Shown in pieces: positions 1-7,720 of a stretch of 64,000 bases of DNA. The stretch is taken from assembly GCF_052072235.1 (NCBI RefSeq), contig NZ_CM125436.1:124001-188000 (forward strand), in the 5' to 3' direction. The stretch is from Brevibacillus_D fluminis_A (GTDB lineage Bacteria > Bacillota > Bacilli > Brevibacillales > Brevibacillaceae). The position numbers and the translations under genes are program-made. The notes under the pieces were generated by a model that made no database searches, was not told the DNA's origin, and saw nothing but the letters and a program-made list of their open reading frames with translations. How positions within the stretch are numbered: position 1 is the stretch's first letter; every line of letters begins with the position of its first letter.

Positions 1-414
1 TTTCGCCAGATCGAACAAGCCGTTGATTACCGTGGCGGTGATGTATCCTTGTAAAAAGGACGAACTGTAATTTTGCTGAACAAACTTTTGGTTGTCGACT
101 TCAATGAGCGTGTCTTCCGGTTTCTGGGGGTCTTTTTGCAGGTGGTACCATTCATCCGAATAGACCAGAAACATGTGGTCATTGTCTTCTTTGGAGATTT
201 CCTTCGGTGTTTTCTGATCCGCCAGCTCTTTGGCGACCTCGGGGACGGTTTTGTTCTCGGCGCGATAGACGCGGGAGGTTTCGCCGCCCTTATCGACGAC
301 AGATTCAAGCGGGTACGTGGAGCTGACCGATTGTCCGCCGCAGCCTGCCAGCACAGTGACCGCCAGCGAGACGGCCAGCGCCGCTTTCATCCCTTTTAAC
401 AGCCGTTTCCACAT
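1..414 (-). CDS. DUF4247-type lipoprotein, partial at left edge
   Basis: The reading frame starts with ATG at 414 and is open to the window edge (138 codons seen). It opens with a basic N-terminus, a hydrophobic stretch and a lipobox ending LAGC, so it should be an exported lipoprotein anchored on the outer face of the membrane. After the lipid-attached Cys follow GGQSVSSTYPLES and a soluble domain. A GGGGG ribosome site precedes the start. It is the last visible gene of the pspA, DUF350, DUF4178 set; DUF4247 lipoproteins commonly accompany those genes in Bacillota. Molecular function is unknown; an envelope-stress role is inferred only from the neighbours. Confidence 0.75.
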   Translation of the reverse strand, partial: MWKRLLKGMKAALAVSLAVTVLAGCGGQSVSSTYPLESVVDKGGETSRVYRAENKTVPEVAKELADQKTPKEISKEDNDHMFLVYSDEWYHLQKDPQKPEDTLIEVDNQKFVQQNYSSSFLQGYITATVINGLFDLAK

Positions 415-429
415 AAACGAAATCCCCCC

Positions 430-936
430 TTAAGTTCCGCGCAACACTTGCACGTCGGCAGGGAGCACGAACTCTCCTTCATACAGCATAAACCGGCCAT
501 CTTGCCATTCGATGCGAAGCAGCTTGCGATTATCTGCCTGGAATTGCCAGACGTACTGCTCACCTGCGGCAGAGAACGGGGCTTTCCCGGTGGTTGTTAC
601 ATTGCCTGAGAACTGCTCCTCAAGGTGGTACATGACGTCGTCCAGTTCGATGGTTGTCGGCACTTCGTCAGGCGAATCCAGGCGGCCATCGATGGGCGTA
701 TACAAGTGATAAATCGTGCGCTCCCGGTCCTCGATATTCAGATAACGGATGGTATTCCCGTCCTGCAAGGTCAGCACGACCGCTTTGCGCTGAAAGTTGC
801 GGACATTCCCGATCACCTGGTACGTGACGAGCGAGACCTCGACCACGTCGCCTACGCCGACAGTCAGGATGCTTTTTTCCGGCTTCGGGGGCTCGGGTGT
901 TTTAAAAATATTTTTCACTCGTTCAAACAAGCTCAT
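430..936 (-). CDS. DUF4178 domain protein
   Basis: A 168-residue soluble protein with no signal peptide or membrane segment. After a short amphipathic start (MSLFERVKNIF) it has the beta-rich DUF4178 pattern, with runs such as GDVVEVSLVTYQVIGNV and repeated aromatic and acidic strands. The start is fixed by AGGAGG eight bases upstream. It lies 15 bases before the lipoprotein and 21 bases after the DUF350 gene, so the three are probably co-transcribed. Function unknown; the family recurs beside pspA and DUF350 genes. Confidence 0.8.
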   Translation of the reverse strand: MSLFERVKNIFKTPEPPKPEKSILTVGVGDVVEVSLVTYQVIGNVRNFQRKAVVLTLQDGNTIRYLNIEDRERTIYHLYTPIDGRLDSPDEVPTTIELDDVMYHLEEQFSGNVTTTGKAPFSAAGEQYVWQFQADNRKLLRIEWQDGRFMLYEGEFVLPADVQVLRGT

Positions 937-957
937 TGCATGGCCTCCTGTCTCTAC

Positions 958-1368
958 CTACAAGCTCAAGCTCGATGTGATGATCAAGGCACCGGTGATA
1001 TGCAGCGAACCGGCAACAAGGGCGTGCGCCACCTTTCCGGTTTGCGTGCCTTCATCCAGATCAAGTTTTGCGATGTTTTTCAATAAGAGCGTCACCAGCT
1101 TCTCCAGGATAAACAAGATGATGAAGGAAGCGACGGATACGAACAATGCGGTCCACAAATCGCTGGAGATTGCCAATGATTGCGCCAAAATATAACCTTG
1201 CGCGTATAATTTCATGATAAATCGGGTCGTGACTGCGGTATTGCCTCGCTTGATTTCATCCAAATCCTTGTACTTGGTAAAAAATGAATCAATCCACATG
1301 AGAATAAAAAGAAGCACTGCTCCGCAAGCAGTCCATACGAGCATTCGCAACAAATCAATCCCCAACAA
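958..1368 (-). CDS. DUF350 integral membrane protein
   Basis: A 136-residue protein with about four hydrophobic segments, matching the DUF350 family of small inner-membrane proteins. The start is TTG at 1368, preceded by AAAGGAGTG; a second TTG follows directly. It sits downstream of pspA on the same strand, but a hairpin with a T-tract lies between them, so pspA is probably expressed more strongly than the three distal genes. The biochemical role is unknown; association with PspA suggests a membrane-integrity function (inference). Confidence 0.8.
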   Translation of the reverse strand: MLGIDLLRMLVWTACGAVLLFILMWIDSFFTKYKDLDEIKRGNTAVTTRFIMKLYAQGYILAQSLAISSDLWTALFVSVASFIILFILEKLVTLLLKNIAKLDLDEGTQTGKVAHALVAGSLHITGALIITSSLSL

Positions 1369-1385
1369 TCGCGTTCACTCCTTTT

Positions 1386-1424
1386 TTTGAAAAGAAAAGG
1401 GGAACCGCCGCAGCGGTTTACCCC
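1386..1424 (-). terminator. Partial terminator between pspA and DUF350
   Basis: On the minus strand a GGGG-TA-AACCGC stem pairs with GCGGTT-CCCC around a four-base loop and is followed by TTTTCTTTT. It begins at the pspA stop codon. Because the next gene is close, in the same orientation and has its own ribosome site, this looks like an attenuator that lowers expression of the distal genes. Confidence 0.7.
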
Positions 1425-2083
1425 TGGTATTTTTTCATCAAGGCTGCAAGCTCATCTTCCACTTGCTTGTCTTTGCTGAGCGATGCGATTTCGTCATCCA
1501 GCGATTTTTCCTTTTTGTAAACCTCGCCGCTTGCTTCTGCCTCGGCTTCGAGCTGAAGCGCTTTTTCTTCCATACGCTTGAGACCGGCCATAGCCGAATC
1601 GTTGCTGAAGCCCGACATGGTTTGGTTGATTTTCTTTTGCGCTTTCGCTGCATTCACGCGGGCAGCAAGTGTTTCGCGCTTGTTTTTCAGCTCGGAGATT
1701 TGCTTGCGCATTTCCTCCAGTTTTTCTCTCAGGTTGTCAGCAGCCAATTTGTTCTGTTCGTAGCTTGCCTTGTACTCGGCAGCTTTGCTGGCAGCTGTTT
1801 TCTTCTCTTCCAGCGCGCGGCGAGCCAGATCGATGTTTTGCGCTTGTGCGGCGATGTGCGCCTGCTCTTCGCGCTTCGCAACCAATGCTTCCTGCTCCTC
1901 GTACAGCTGCTTGAATTTTTTCTCCAGCGCGATTTGCGCCGCTACCGCTTTTTCCGCTTCTTCCAGGTCATCCTGCATGTCGCGCAAATACTGATCCGTC
2001 AATTTCACCGGATCTTCTGCTTTTTCGATCAGGGCATACAGATTGGACATCGTGAGATCACGCAAACGTTTAAAGATAGACAT
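1418..2083 (-). CDS. pspA: PspA/IM30 family envelope-stress protein
   Basis: A 221-residue protein, almost entirely heptad-patterned coiled coil, starting MSIFKRLRDLTMSNLYALI, with the typical EDPVKLTDQYLRDM segment near residue 30. These are hallmarks of the PspA/IM30 (ESCRT-III-like) family, which assembles on the inner membrane and counters membrane damage. The chosen ATG at 2083 has AAGGAGGG upstream; an in-frame ATG 33 bases earlier has no ribosome site. First gene of a minus-strand operon with DUF350, DUF4178 and DUF4247 partners. Confidence 0.9.
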   Translation of the reverse strand: MSIFKRLRDLTMSNLYALIEKAEDPVKLTDQYLRDMQDDLEEAEKAVAAQIALEKKFKQLYEEQEALVAKREEQAHIAAQAQNIDLARRALEEKKTAASKAAEYKASYEQNKLAADNLREKLEEMRKQISELKNKRETLAARVNAAKAQKKINQTMSGFSNDSAMAGLKRMEEKALQLEAEAEASGEVYKKEKSLDDEIASLSKDKQVEDELAALMKKYQG

Positions 2084-2169
2084 ATCGAGCACCCTCCTTG
2101 TGGTGGTTACCTGCATTTATCATTGTAATACGAGGGGGCTTTAAAATGGTTTCGGAAATGCAAAGAATT

Positions 2170-2200
2170 TTTTTGTCCCAAAAGATGGAGATAAACTAGC
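2170..2200 (+). promoter_or_regulatory. Bipartite promoter-like motif, copy 1
   Basis: TTTTTGTCCCAAA, nine bases, then TAAACT. The same block occurs at 12612 and 19065. The start codon of the CpaB-like gene lies 62 bases after the first T; the other copies are 64 bases from theirs. Probably a promoter or activator site shared by the pilus genes. Confidence 0.55.
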
Positions 2201-2231
2201 GAAACAGACACGAAAAGGGAGGGGGATGCGT

Positions 2232-2972
2232 ATGAGCTTTCGCATGCCGGCCATTCATCCGATCCGGCTGGTCGGCGTCATGATTCTGGCCCTTGTTGTC
2301 GCTTACGGGGCGTATGTATACGTGAAGCCGCAGCTGTTTGTGTACGCCAAGCTGAAAGCAGGCGTGGTGGTGGAGAGCGGCGCTTTTTTGCAGGCAAAAG
2401 ATATTGAGGCTGTCTCTTTGCCGCTCAATCGGCTGTTCCCCGGCGAGACGGCGCCAATCGCGGGGCTGCTCCCGTATTCCAGGGCATCGGCTTTTTTGGC
2501 GATGCCTGTCGTGCGCCGGCTGAGCGGGGAGACGCCGCTCATGGAGAGCGATTTTGCGGCAAGCGGAGATGGAAGTGCAGCGCTGGGGGAGGGGATGACA
2601 GGGATGAGCATCCCGGTCGACAACATCGTCGGCATCTCGCCGCAGCTGATGGTTGGTGACAAAGTCCACCTGTACGCCTCATTCGAGGATGAGGAGGGGG
2701 CGCACAGCGGGCTTTTGCTGCGGGAGATGCCGGTCATCGCGCTGCAGCGGGAGTTCGAGACGGCGGAACCGCAGCTCAGCGGCGTGACCATCGCGCTGAA
2801 AGTGAAGGAAGCGGTTCTTTTAACACATGCGCTGCATTACGGGAAAATTCATCTGGGAAGGGCGTCGGCGTTGGATGAAAAAGGGGCCGGAATCGGTGAT
2901 GAGGTATTTGCTGCGGCGTTGATGCGGACGAAGAAGCGGTGGAGCGAAGGGGACGGCGGGTTTAGCAAGTAA
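2232..2972 (+). CDS. CpaB-like (SAF domain) pilus assembly protein
   Basis: A 246-residue protein with one N-terminal membrane anchor (about residues 12-30) and an extracytoplasmic SAF-like region (VESGAFLQAKDIEAVSLPL and GMSIPVDNIVGISPQL), as in CpaB/RcpC proteins of Tad pilus systems. ATG at 2232 is preferred over ATG at 2226 because the AAAAGGGAGGGGG ribosome site ends next to the earlier codon. It is now separated from the rest of the Tad locus (12676 on) by a 9.5-kb peptide island. Note the convergent neighbour and the shared hairpin downstream. Confidence 0.75.
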   Translation: MSFRMPAIHPIRLVGVMILALVVAYGAYVYVKPQLFVYAKLKAGVVVESGAFLQAKDIEAVSLPLNRLFPGETAPIAGLLPYSRASAFLAMPVVRRLSGETPLMESDFAASGDGSAALGEGMTGMSIPVDNIVGISPQLMVGDKVHLYASFEDEEGAHSGLLLREMPVIALQREFETAEPQLSGVTIALKVKEAVLLTHALHYGKIHLGRASALDEKGAGIGDEVFAAALMRTKKRWSEGDGGFSK

Positions 2973-2988
2973 AGCAGCGCGATGGGGA

Positions 2989-3022
2989 ATGATCTAGCCT
3001 TATATTGGGCTAGATCATTTTT
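2989..3022. terminator. Bidirectional terminator
   Basis: An 11-bp perfect stem (ATGATCTAGCC with GGCTAGATCAT) and T-tract lie between the CpaB-like gene and the convergent response-regulator gene. The stem contains the regulator's stop codon, so it can end transcripts from both sides. Confidence 0.8.
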
Positions 3023-3747
3023 AAGTGTTGATGAACTTTGGCAATGGATTGCTTGCTGATATAAGCGAACTCTTTTACGTGTTTGAACGTAGCTAAATAA
3101 GTTTGGCCGGATGGGTAAATCTTGCTCACATACATCAAATTGATAATGAAGCTGCGGTGTGTACGCACAAAATAAGACGAATCAAGCTTTGTTTCCAATT
3201 CCTTCAGACTTTCTTTCGTTGTAATGGTTTTGATAGTGGTGCCAGCATCAAGGAACACTTTCGTTTCGCGATTCTCGGATGAGATAAAGATGATTTTATT
3301 TTGTTGAATGACCTCAATCGCGTTGTGATGCTTAAGGCCAATGATTCGCCCGGCTGACTTGTTTTGAGACGAATGTCGCTCCCCTTCCGTAAAATAACGG
3401 AATTTCCGCAAGCTCTGTAAGAGACGATCCGATTGAATGGGCTTTACTAAATAGTCAATCGCCCCCAACTCAAAGGCAGTATAGGCAAAATCAGTCGTTG
3501 TGGAAACAAGTGCGAAGTGGGTTTGAAATAATTGATCGCGGAGCATTTTGCATAAGGCTATACCATCTGTTTCAGGCAGTCCTGTGTCTAAAATCATCAG
3601 ATGCGGTTTTAACAGAAGGGCTTTTTCAAGTGCGTGTTGTCCATTCGAAACTTCAGCAACAATTTCAAAATCATACTTTTGAAAATATGTGCTAAGGGTG
3701 GTGCGCGTTTTCTGGTCCGTAATAGCAATTAACATTTTATGGCTCAT
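3010..3747 (-). CDS. Orphan LytTR response regulator
   Basis: A 245-residue protein with an N-terminal receiver domain (phospho-acceptor Asp in the motif LMILDTGLPETDG, conserved Lys in YLVKPI) and a C-terminal LytTR DNA-binding domain (FVRTHRSFIINLMYVSKIYP). LytTR regulators such as AgrA and ComE bind paired direct repeats and typically control bacteriocin or quorum genes. No histidine kinase gene is adjacent. It is divergent from the peptide gene at 3977, whose promoter region contains two GTAGCAAAAAT copies 21 bp apart, a plausible target. It may also autoregulate. Confidence 0.88.
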   Translation of the reverse strand: MSHKMLIAITDQKTRTTLSTYFQKYDFEIVAEVSNGQHALEKALLLKPHLMILDTGLPETDGIALCKMLRDQLFQTHFALVSTTTDFAYTAFELGAIDYLVKPIQSDRLLQSLRKFRYFTEGERHSSQNKSAGRIIGLKHHNAIEVIQQNKIIFISSENRETKVFLDAGTTIKTITTKESLKELETKLDSSYFVRTHRSFIINLMYVSKIYPSGQTYLATFKHVKEFAYISKQSIAKVHQHLKMI

Positions 3748-3893
3748 AGTCCCTCGCTCATTTTCAACAATATGTAAATATCAACAAAATTAAATAAAAT
3801 ACATCAATCAGACTATATAAAAACAGGAATAATTTGTCAAATTATGAAAAATAATAGTATCCATGTCCTGAAAAATAGAGAATTGGTCCATAC

Positions 3894-3925
3894 GTAGCAA
3901 AAATACGACAATTGGTAGCAAAAAT
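3894..3925 (+). promoter_or_regulatory. Paired direct repeats, candidate LytTR operator
   Basis: Two identical 11-mers, GTAGCAAAAAT, begin at 3894 and 3915, a 21-bp period or two helical turns, as expected for LytTR-family dimers. The second overlaps the expected -35 region of a TAATAC box at 3933-3938, upstream of the peptide gene. The -35 itself (AATTGG) is poor, fitting an activated promoter. Confidence 0.6.
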
Positions 3926-3976
3926 CTGTAAATAATACCCAAATCAAATACAATAATTGTAAAAGGAGGTGGAAAT

Positions 3977-4171
3977 ATGTTTGATAAAGTTGCAACTATC
4001 TTTGGTGTAAAACCGCAATATGCTGCATGCACTGATGAAGGATTCAAAAAGTGGGTAGATAAATGCATGCCAAATACGTATTGCTCAAAAACGATGAAGC
4101 GCACTGTTCAGATCGATTCGCGAAACGGTGAGATTTGCAAAGAAGGCGCTTGGTTGGGAAATTGCTGCTAG
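3977..4171 (+). CDS. Six-cysteine secreted peptide precursor (putative bacteriocin)
   Basis: A 64-residue peptide with six cysteines, all in the last 48 residues: C-x11-C-x5-C, a basic middle (SKTMKRTVQ), then NGEIC and a C-terminal WLGNCC. A strong AAAGGAGGTGG site precedes ATG. There is no classical signal peptide or double-glycine leader; the first 16 residues (MFDKVATIFGVKPQYA) could be a short leader. The C-terminal pattern resembles defensin-like laterosporulins of Brevibacillus (NG...C....W...C), from memory only and too weak to assign the family. The following operon encodes thiol-disulfide proteins and exporters, so a disulfide-bonded antimicrobial or signalling peptide is the best guess. 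Confidence 0.65.
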   Translation: MFDKVATIFGVKPQYAACTDEGFKKWVDKCMPNTYCSKTMKRTVQIDSRNGEICKEGAWLGNCC

Positions 4172-4183
4172 TAACGAAATCGA

Positions 4184-4220
4184 TAAAAAAAGGAGTCCGC
4201 ACAACAGGCCTCCTTTTTTT
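4184..4220 (+). terminator. Terminator/attenuator after the peptide gene
   Basis: AAAAAAAGGAG-T-CC pairs with GG-C-CTCCTTTTTTT around an eight-base loop, with a run of seven T. It lies 12 bases after the peptide stop and before the rest of the operon, so most transcripts should end here. That gives much peptide mRNA and less of the processing genes. Confidence 0.85.
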
Positions 4221-4250
4221 ATTCATCAGTGTCAAAGAACGGGTGATAAC

Positions 4251-4772
4251 ATGACAAGTATTTCAGTTGCCGGTCTTTTGCTATTTTGGGGAGTATGTTT
4301 GGGAGGGACGATAAACAGGCTCATGAAGCTAAAAGCAGAACTGGCATATTTGCCATCTATGTCTCAAAGTAACCGTTTGCTCGGAAGCGCATACGGAAAA
4401 AACATTCATGATTTTATGACCGTGCCGGCACAACTGCTTGAACAGCCTGTTGTGGTACTTGTTTCATCACCTACCTGCGCATTTTGCCACGATCTGATCC
4501 ATGAGTCTATCAATATGCTGCCAAAGCTCGATATTCCATTTTTTACGCTCGTTGAAGCTTCTTCTGATAAAAGCCATCTGCCATTCATAAAGGAGTATGG
4601 AGAGCAAATGCCGATCGTTGCCATTAGCAGTGATACGTTAAACAGGATGGAAATCAATACGTTTCCGATGATTTGGATTCTGGATCAAAAAGGAACAGTT
4701 GCGAAAGAGCTTCATTTACTTGAGCATGCCATCAAATTTTATCGTGAATTATATGGAAACAGACGGGTGTAA
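4251..4772 (+). CDS. Membrane-anchored thioredoxin-like protein
   Basis: 173 residues: an N-terminal membrane segment (about residues 4-22) followed by an extracytoplasmic thioredoxin-like domain with a CxxC active site, SPTCAFCHD, near residue 80, and a MPIVAISSDTLNRMEINTFPMIWILD stretch containing the cis-Pro-type turn. It probably oxidises or isomerises disulfides outside the cell. It follows the peptide gene's terminator and lies three bases before the ABC exporter gene. The ATG at 4251 is chosen because it starts the membrane anchor; its ribosome site (GGGTGA) is weak. Confidence 0.75.
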   Translation: MTSISVAGLLLFWGVCLGGTINRLMKLKAELAYLPSMSQSNRLLGSAYGKNIHDFMTVPAQLLEQPVVVLVSSPTCAFCHDLIHESINMLPKLDIPFFTLVEASSDKSHLPFIKEYGEQMPIVAISSDTLNRMEINTFPMIWILDQKGTVAKELHLLEHAIKFYRELYGNRRV

Positions 4773-4775
4773 AAA

Positions 4776-6608
4776 ATGCCGATGAATTCATCCTTAGTGA
4801 AATCATTCAAGTTCGTATGGAAGAACGGAAAGACGTGGGTTCTTGCCACATTGCTGATCAAACTTCTTGCTGGCATCGTGCCATTACTTTCCCTGTTGGT
4901 TATGAAGGAGTTAATAAATGGGATTTCGCGGATATTCCAAAATCCGCTTGACGATGATTATCGAGCATTGGCTGTGATGCTTCTCTATCAGTTAATGATT
5001 ACTTTGTTTCAATCGCTCGTACCTCGATTGCAACAGTATGTAGATCAAAAAATGCAGCTGCACATTGGATTCTTGATACAAAAAGAGATTTACTTGAAGA
5101 CAACATCCGTTCCGTTGGTGTACTTCGAATCTCCGGAATTTTACGATCAGGTCGATCGGGTATCGGAAAGCAGCGCGCGTTTTCTCTCACCTGTAACGAG
5201 TATTTTGACGATCCTTGAATCAATTGTTAGTTTTCTCTCCTATACGATTTTTTTAGTTTCCGTCCATTGGAGTTTGTTGTTTATTTTTATGACTGTTTTC
5301 CCGGTATTTTGGGCTGATGTTTATTTTGGTAAAAAAAGGTACAATCTGCATGTTGGTTTAACACCATTAAAGCGTGAAATCTCTTACTATGCTTTTTTAC
5401 TGAAGGAAAAGCAGTCGGCAAAGGAATTGCGGCTTTTTGATTTGGCTGCCTATTTTTTAAACAGATGGGCCCAAAGGTATCAGATTGACCGGGATGAAAC
5501 GTTGAGATTGGAGCGAAAAAACCAACTTGCTGGCGTCGGAGTAGACACACTTTCAGCATTTTTTTATATGGGGGCAATCTGCATCATCATCCTGCTATCA
5601 AAAACCATAAGAATGACGATTGGCGATTTCATTTCAATCGGTCAGGCAATTCAAGGCACGCAAGGAACGCTGGTGCGCATGTCTGGAGCACTTGCAAAGC
5701 TGGTCGAAGATAAGCTGTACATAGAGGAATTTTTCAAATTAAAACATTTTGAGGTTCCTGATGTACCTAAAATGGATAAAACAAGTACGTTCCCTTCCCC
5801 TATTTGCAGCGGAATCATGATTGATAACCTCAGCTTCTCGTATGCCAATAGCGAGAGGAAGGCACTAAAAGGAATTACACTGACAATCAAACCCGGGGAA
5901 AGCATTTCGATCGTGGGAGCGAATGGGTCCGGCAAAACGACACTGGTGAAATGTTTAATGGGCCTGTTTCATCCGACAACAGGAACAATAACCATTGATG
6001 GAATCGATATGAGGAAGATTGACGAGCAGTCACTTATGCAAAACATAACGGCAATCTTTCAGGATTATGTCAAATATCACTGGACGGTAAAAGAGAATAT
6101 TACGATCGGTGATATCAATAGGCCCGAATCTGATCAAGCGGCGGTTCTTGTAGCCGAGGTCAGCGGAGCCCATTCATTCATAAGCAAGCTGCCAAGCCAA
6201 TACCAGACGATGCTTGGTAAATGGCTTGTCGACGGAGAGGAACTGTCGGGCGGGCAATGGCAAAAGATCGCACTCGCCAGAGCTTTGTACAAGGATAGCC
6301 AAATGATCATTCTCGACGAACCAACAGCAGCGATAGATCCGATTACGGAGCAGGAGATCTTCCAAAAGTTTCGAGATGTAGCAAAGGATCGGATTGCTAT
6401 TTTTATTTCGCATCGAATGGCATCTGCCAAATTGGCGGATCGCATTGTGGTCATGAAGGATGGGGAAATTGTCGAAACAGGCACCCACCTGGAATTGATG
6501 GACAAGCGAGGCGAATATTACAGAATGTATCAGGCACAAGCACAGTGGTTCGAAAATCCCTCAGCAAATCAGATGCAAGGAGAATACATGCCATGTACGA
6601 ATTCGTAG
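4776..6608 (+). CDS. ABC exporter, fused membrane and ATPase domains
   Basis: A 610-residue half-transporter: six-helix membrane domain in the first 320 residues, then an ATPase with Walker A GANGSGKTT (about 380), signature LSGGQ (about 490), Walker B MIILDEP (about 512) and the H-loop SHR. It resembles peptide and bacteriocin exporters but has no N-terminal C39 peptidase domain, so any leader must be removed elsewhere or the peptide exported whole. Most likely substrate is the six-cysteine peptide (inference from position). The next gene overlaps its 3' end by 16 bases. Confidence 0.85.
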   Translation: MPMNSSLVKSFKFVWKNGKTWVLATLLIKLLAGIVPLLSLLVMKELINGISRIFQNPLDDDYRALAVMLLYQLMITLFQSLVPRLQQYVDQKMQLHIGFLIQKEIYLKTTSVPLVYFESPEFYDQVDRVSESSARFLSPVTSILTILESIVSFLSYTIFLVSVHWSLLFIFMTVFPVFWADVYFGKKRYNLHVGLTPLKREISYYAFLLKEKQSAKELRLFDLAAYFLNRWAQRYQIDRDETLRLERKNQLAGVGVDTLSAFFYMGAICIIILLSKTIRMTIGDFISIGQAIQGTQGTLVRMSGALAKLVEDKLYIEEFFKLKHFEVPDVPKMDKTSTFPSPICSGIMIDNLSFSYANSERKALKGITLTIKPGESISIVGANGSGKTTLVKCLMGLFHPTTGTITIDGIDMRKIDEQSLMQNITAIFQDYVKYHWTVKENITIGDINRPESDQAAVLVAEVSGAHSFISKLPSQYQTMLGKWLVDGEELSGGQWQKIALARALYKDSQMIILDEPTAAIDPITEQEIFQKFRDVAKDRIAIFISHRMASAKLADRIVVMKDGEIVETGTHLELMDKRGEYYRMYQAQAQWFENPSANQMQGEYMPCTNS

Positions 6609-7150
6609 CCCTGGTTCTGCGGTTTTCTCTGGGGACGATTCTGTTGAGCGCCGGATTGGGGAAAATCTTTAAAATTGACAGGCATATCGTCGTTGTAAAA
6701 GCATATAAGATCGTGCCAGATACTTGGATTTTATGGTTCGTGTGGGCAGAGGTTATCGCTGAATTCGTAGCTGGAATCTTGTTGTTCACAGGATATCTCC
6801 GGGAAATTCCTTACATCTTGGCAGCCAGTTTGTTCGTTATGTACTCGATTGCGATTAGCATGAATTTAGTCAGGGGACAAAAAGACCTTGACTGCGGATG
6901 CGGAGGGGTTGTAGGCAATCACAAGCTGTCGTGGACTCTGGTTATGAGAAATGGAATATTCGTGTTCATTTGCGTGTTGCTGTTTTGGGGAGCAGGAGAG
7001 ACCGGGAATCGGTTCCCTCTCTTTTCAAACAATTGGATACAGTCTCTTTTCATGTGCTGGGTGGTTTTGTTATTTGTGAGAGTCGTTACCGAGGTGCTGA
7101 AGCTATATCAACGGGTGAACGCTCTATTCGATGGCAAAGAGAAAAACTAA
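6593..7150 (+). CDS. MauE/DoxX-like membrane protein
   Basis: 185 residues with about five hydrophobic segments and the motif LDCGCGG near residue 100, typical of MauE-family membrane proteins that partner thioredoxin-like proteins in disulfide formation. The start at 6593 is set by AAGGAG ten bases upstream and overlaps the exporter gene. The next gene encodes a thioredoxin-like protein, the usual MauE partner. Here the pair probably supplies oxidising equivalents to the cysteine-rich peptide. The exact redox direction is unknown. Confidence 0.75.
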   Translation: MYEFVALVLRFSLGTILLSAGLGKIFKIDRHIVVVKAYKIVPDTWILWFVWAEVIAEFVAGILLFTGYLREIPYILAASLFVMYSIAISMNLVRGQKDLDCGCGGVVGNHKLSWTLVMRNGIFVFICVLLFWGAGETGNRFPLFSNNWIQSLFMCWVVLLFVRVVTEVLKLYQRVNALFDGKEKN

Positions 7151-7171
7151 AAGAAGAGGAGAAAGCAGAAG

Positions 7172-7711
7172 ATGTTCCAAGATTTGTCACACATCTTGTT
7201 ATGGATCGTAACATTGATTCAGATGGCTGTTATGTATTTTCTGGTTCGGTTGGTTGTTCAGTTTCTTAATCGGTTTCGCTTGAGCAATCATAAAGTCGAA
7301 ATGCTTAGTTTGCAAGTTGGACAAGGGGCTCCTGCATTTCGGGAAAAGGATCAAAATGGAGTGATCATCCAGCCTATTTCGGAAAACGAGTCGGATACTT
7401 TGTTATTTTTTATCAACGATACTTGTCCAACGTGCAAGACGATCATACCTTCCTTGCATCATTTCCAAACAGAGTATCCTGATGTAAGGATTGTGGCGGT
7501 TTCCGGGAGAATTTATTACCAACAATCGCTGGAACTCCCATCGACAATTCCGCTTATTCGGTCCGATTCACTTTTTACGACCTATTTCATCACAAATGTT
7601 CCGACAGCTGTATTCATAAACAGCCAAGGTATCATAAAAAATGTTGAAGCGATTTCATCGATTGCACAATTCACGAACTTGTTGAAAAAGCAATCGAAAC
7701 AAGCAAGCTAG
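7172..7711 (+). CDS. TlpA/MauD-like thiol-disulfide protein
   Basis: 179 residues: N-terminal membrane anchor (about residues 8-32), then a TlpA-like thioredoxin domain with CxxC motif NDTCPTCKT near residue 90 and a cis-Pro region TNVPTAVFINSQG. It should face the outside of the membrane. GAGGAGAAAG precedes ATG. This is the second thioredoxin-like protein of the operon and directly follows the MauE-like gene, giving a complete oxidising module around the six-cysteine peptide. Confidence 0.8.
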   Translation: MFQDLSHILLWIVTLIQMAVMYFLVRLVVQFLNRFRLSNHKVEMLSLQVGQGAPAFREKDQNGVIIQPISENESDTLLFFINDTCPTCKTIIPSLHHFQTEYPDVRIVAVSGRIYYQQSLELPSTIPLIRSDSLFTTYFITNVPTAVFINSQGIIKNVEAISSIAQFTNLLKKQSKQAS

Positions 7712-7720
7712 GAGCCGGAT

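Noticed and set aside
1463..2128. 221-codon frame antisense to pspA
   Set aside because: A mirror of the coiled-coil codon pattern of pspA; no start context and odd composition.
3977..4171. Naming the peptide a laterosporulin
   Set aside because: Similarity is limited to part of the C-terminal pattern recalled from memory; Cys spacing differs.
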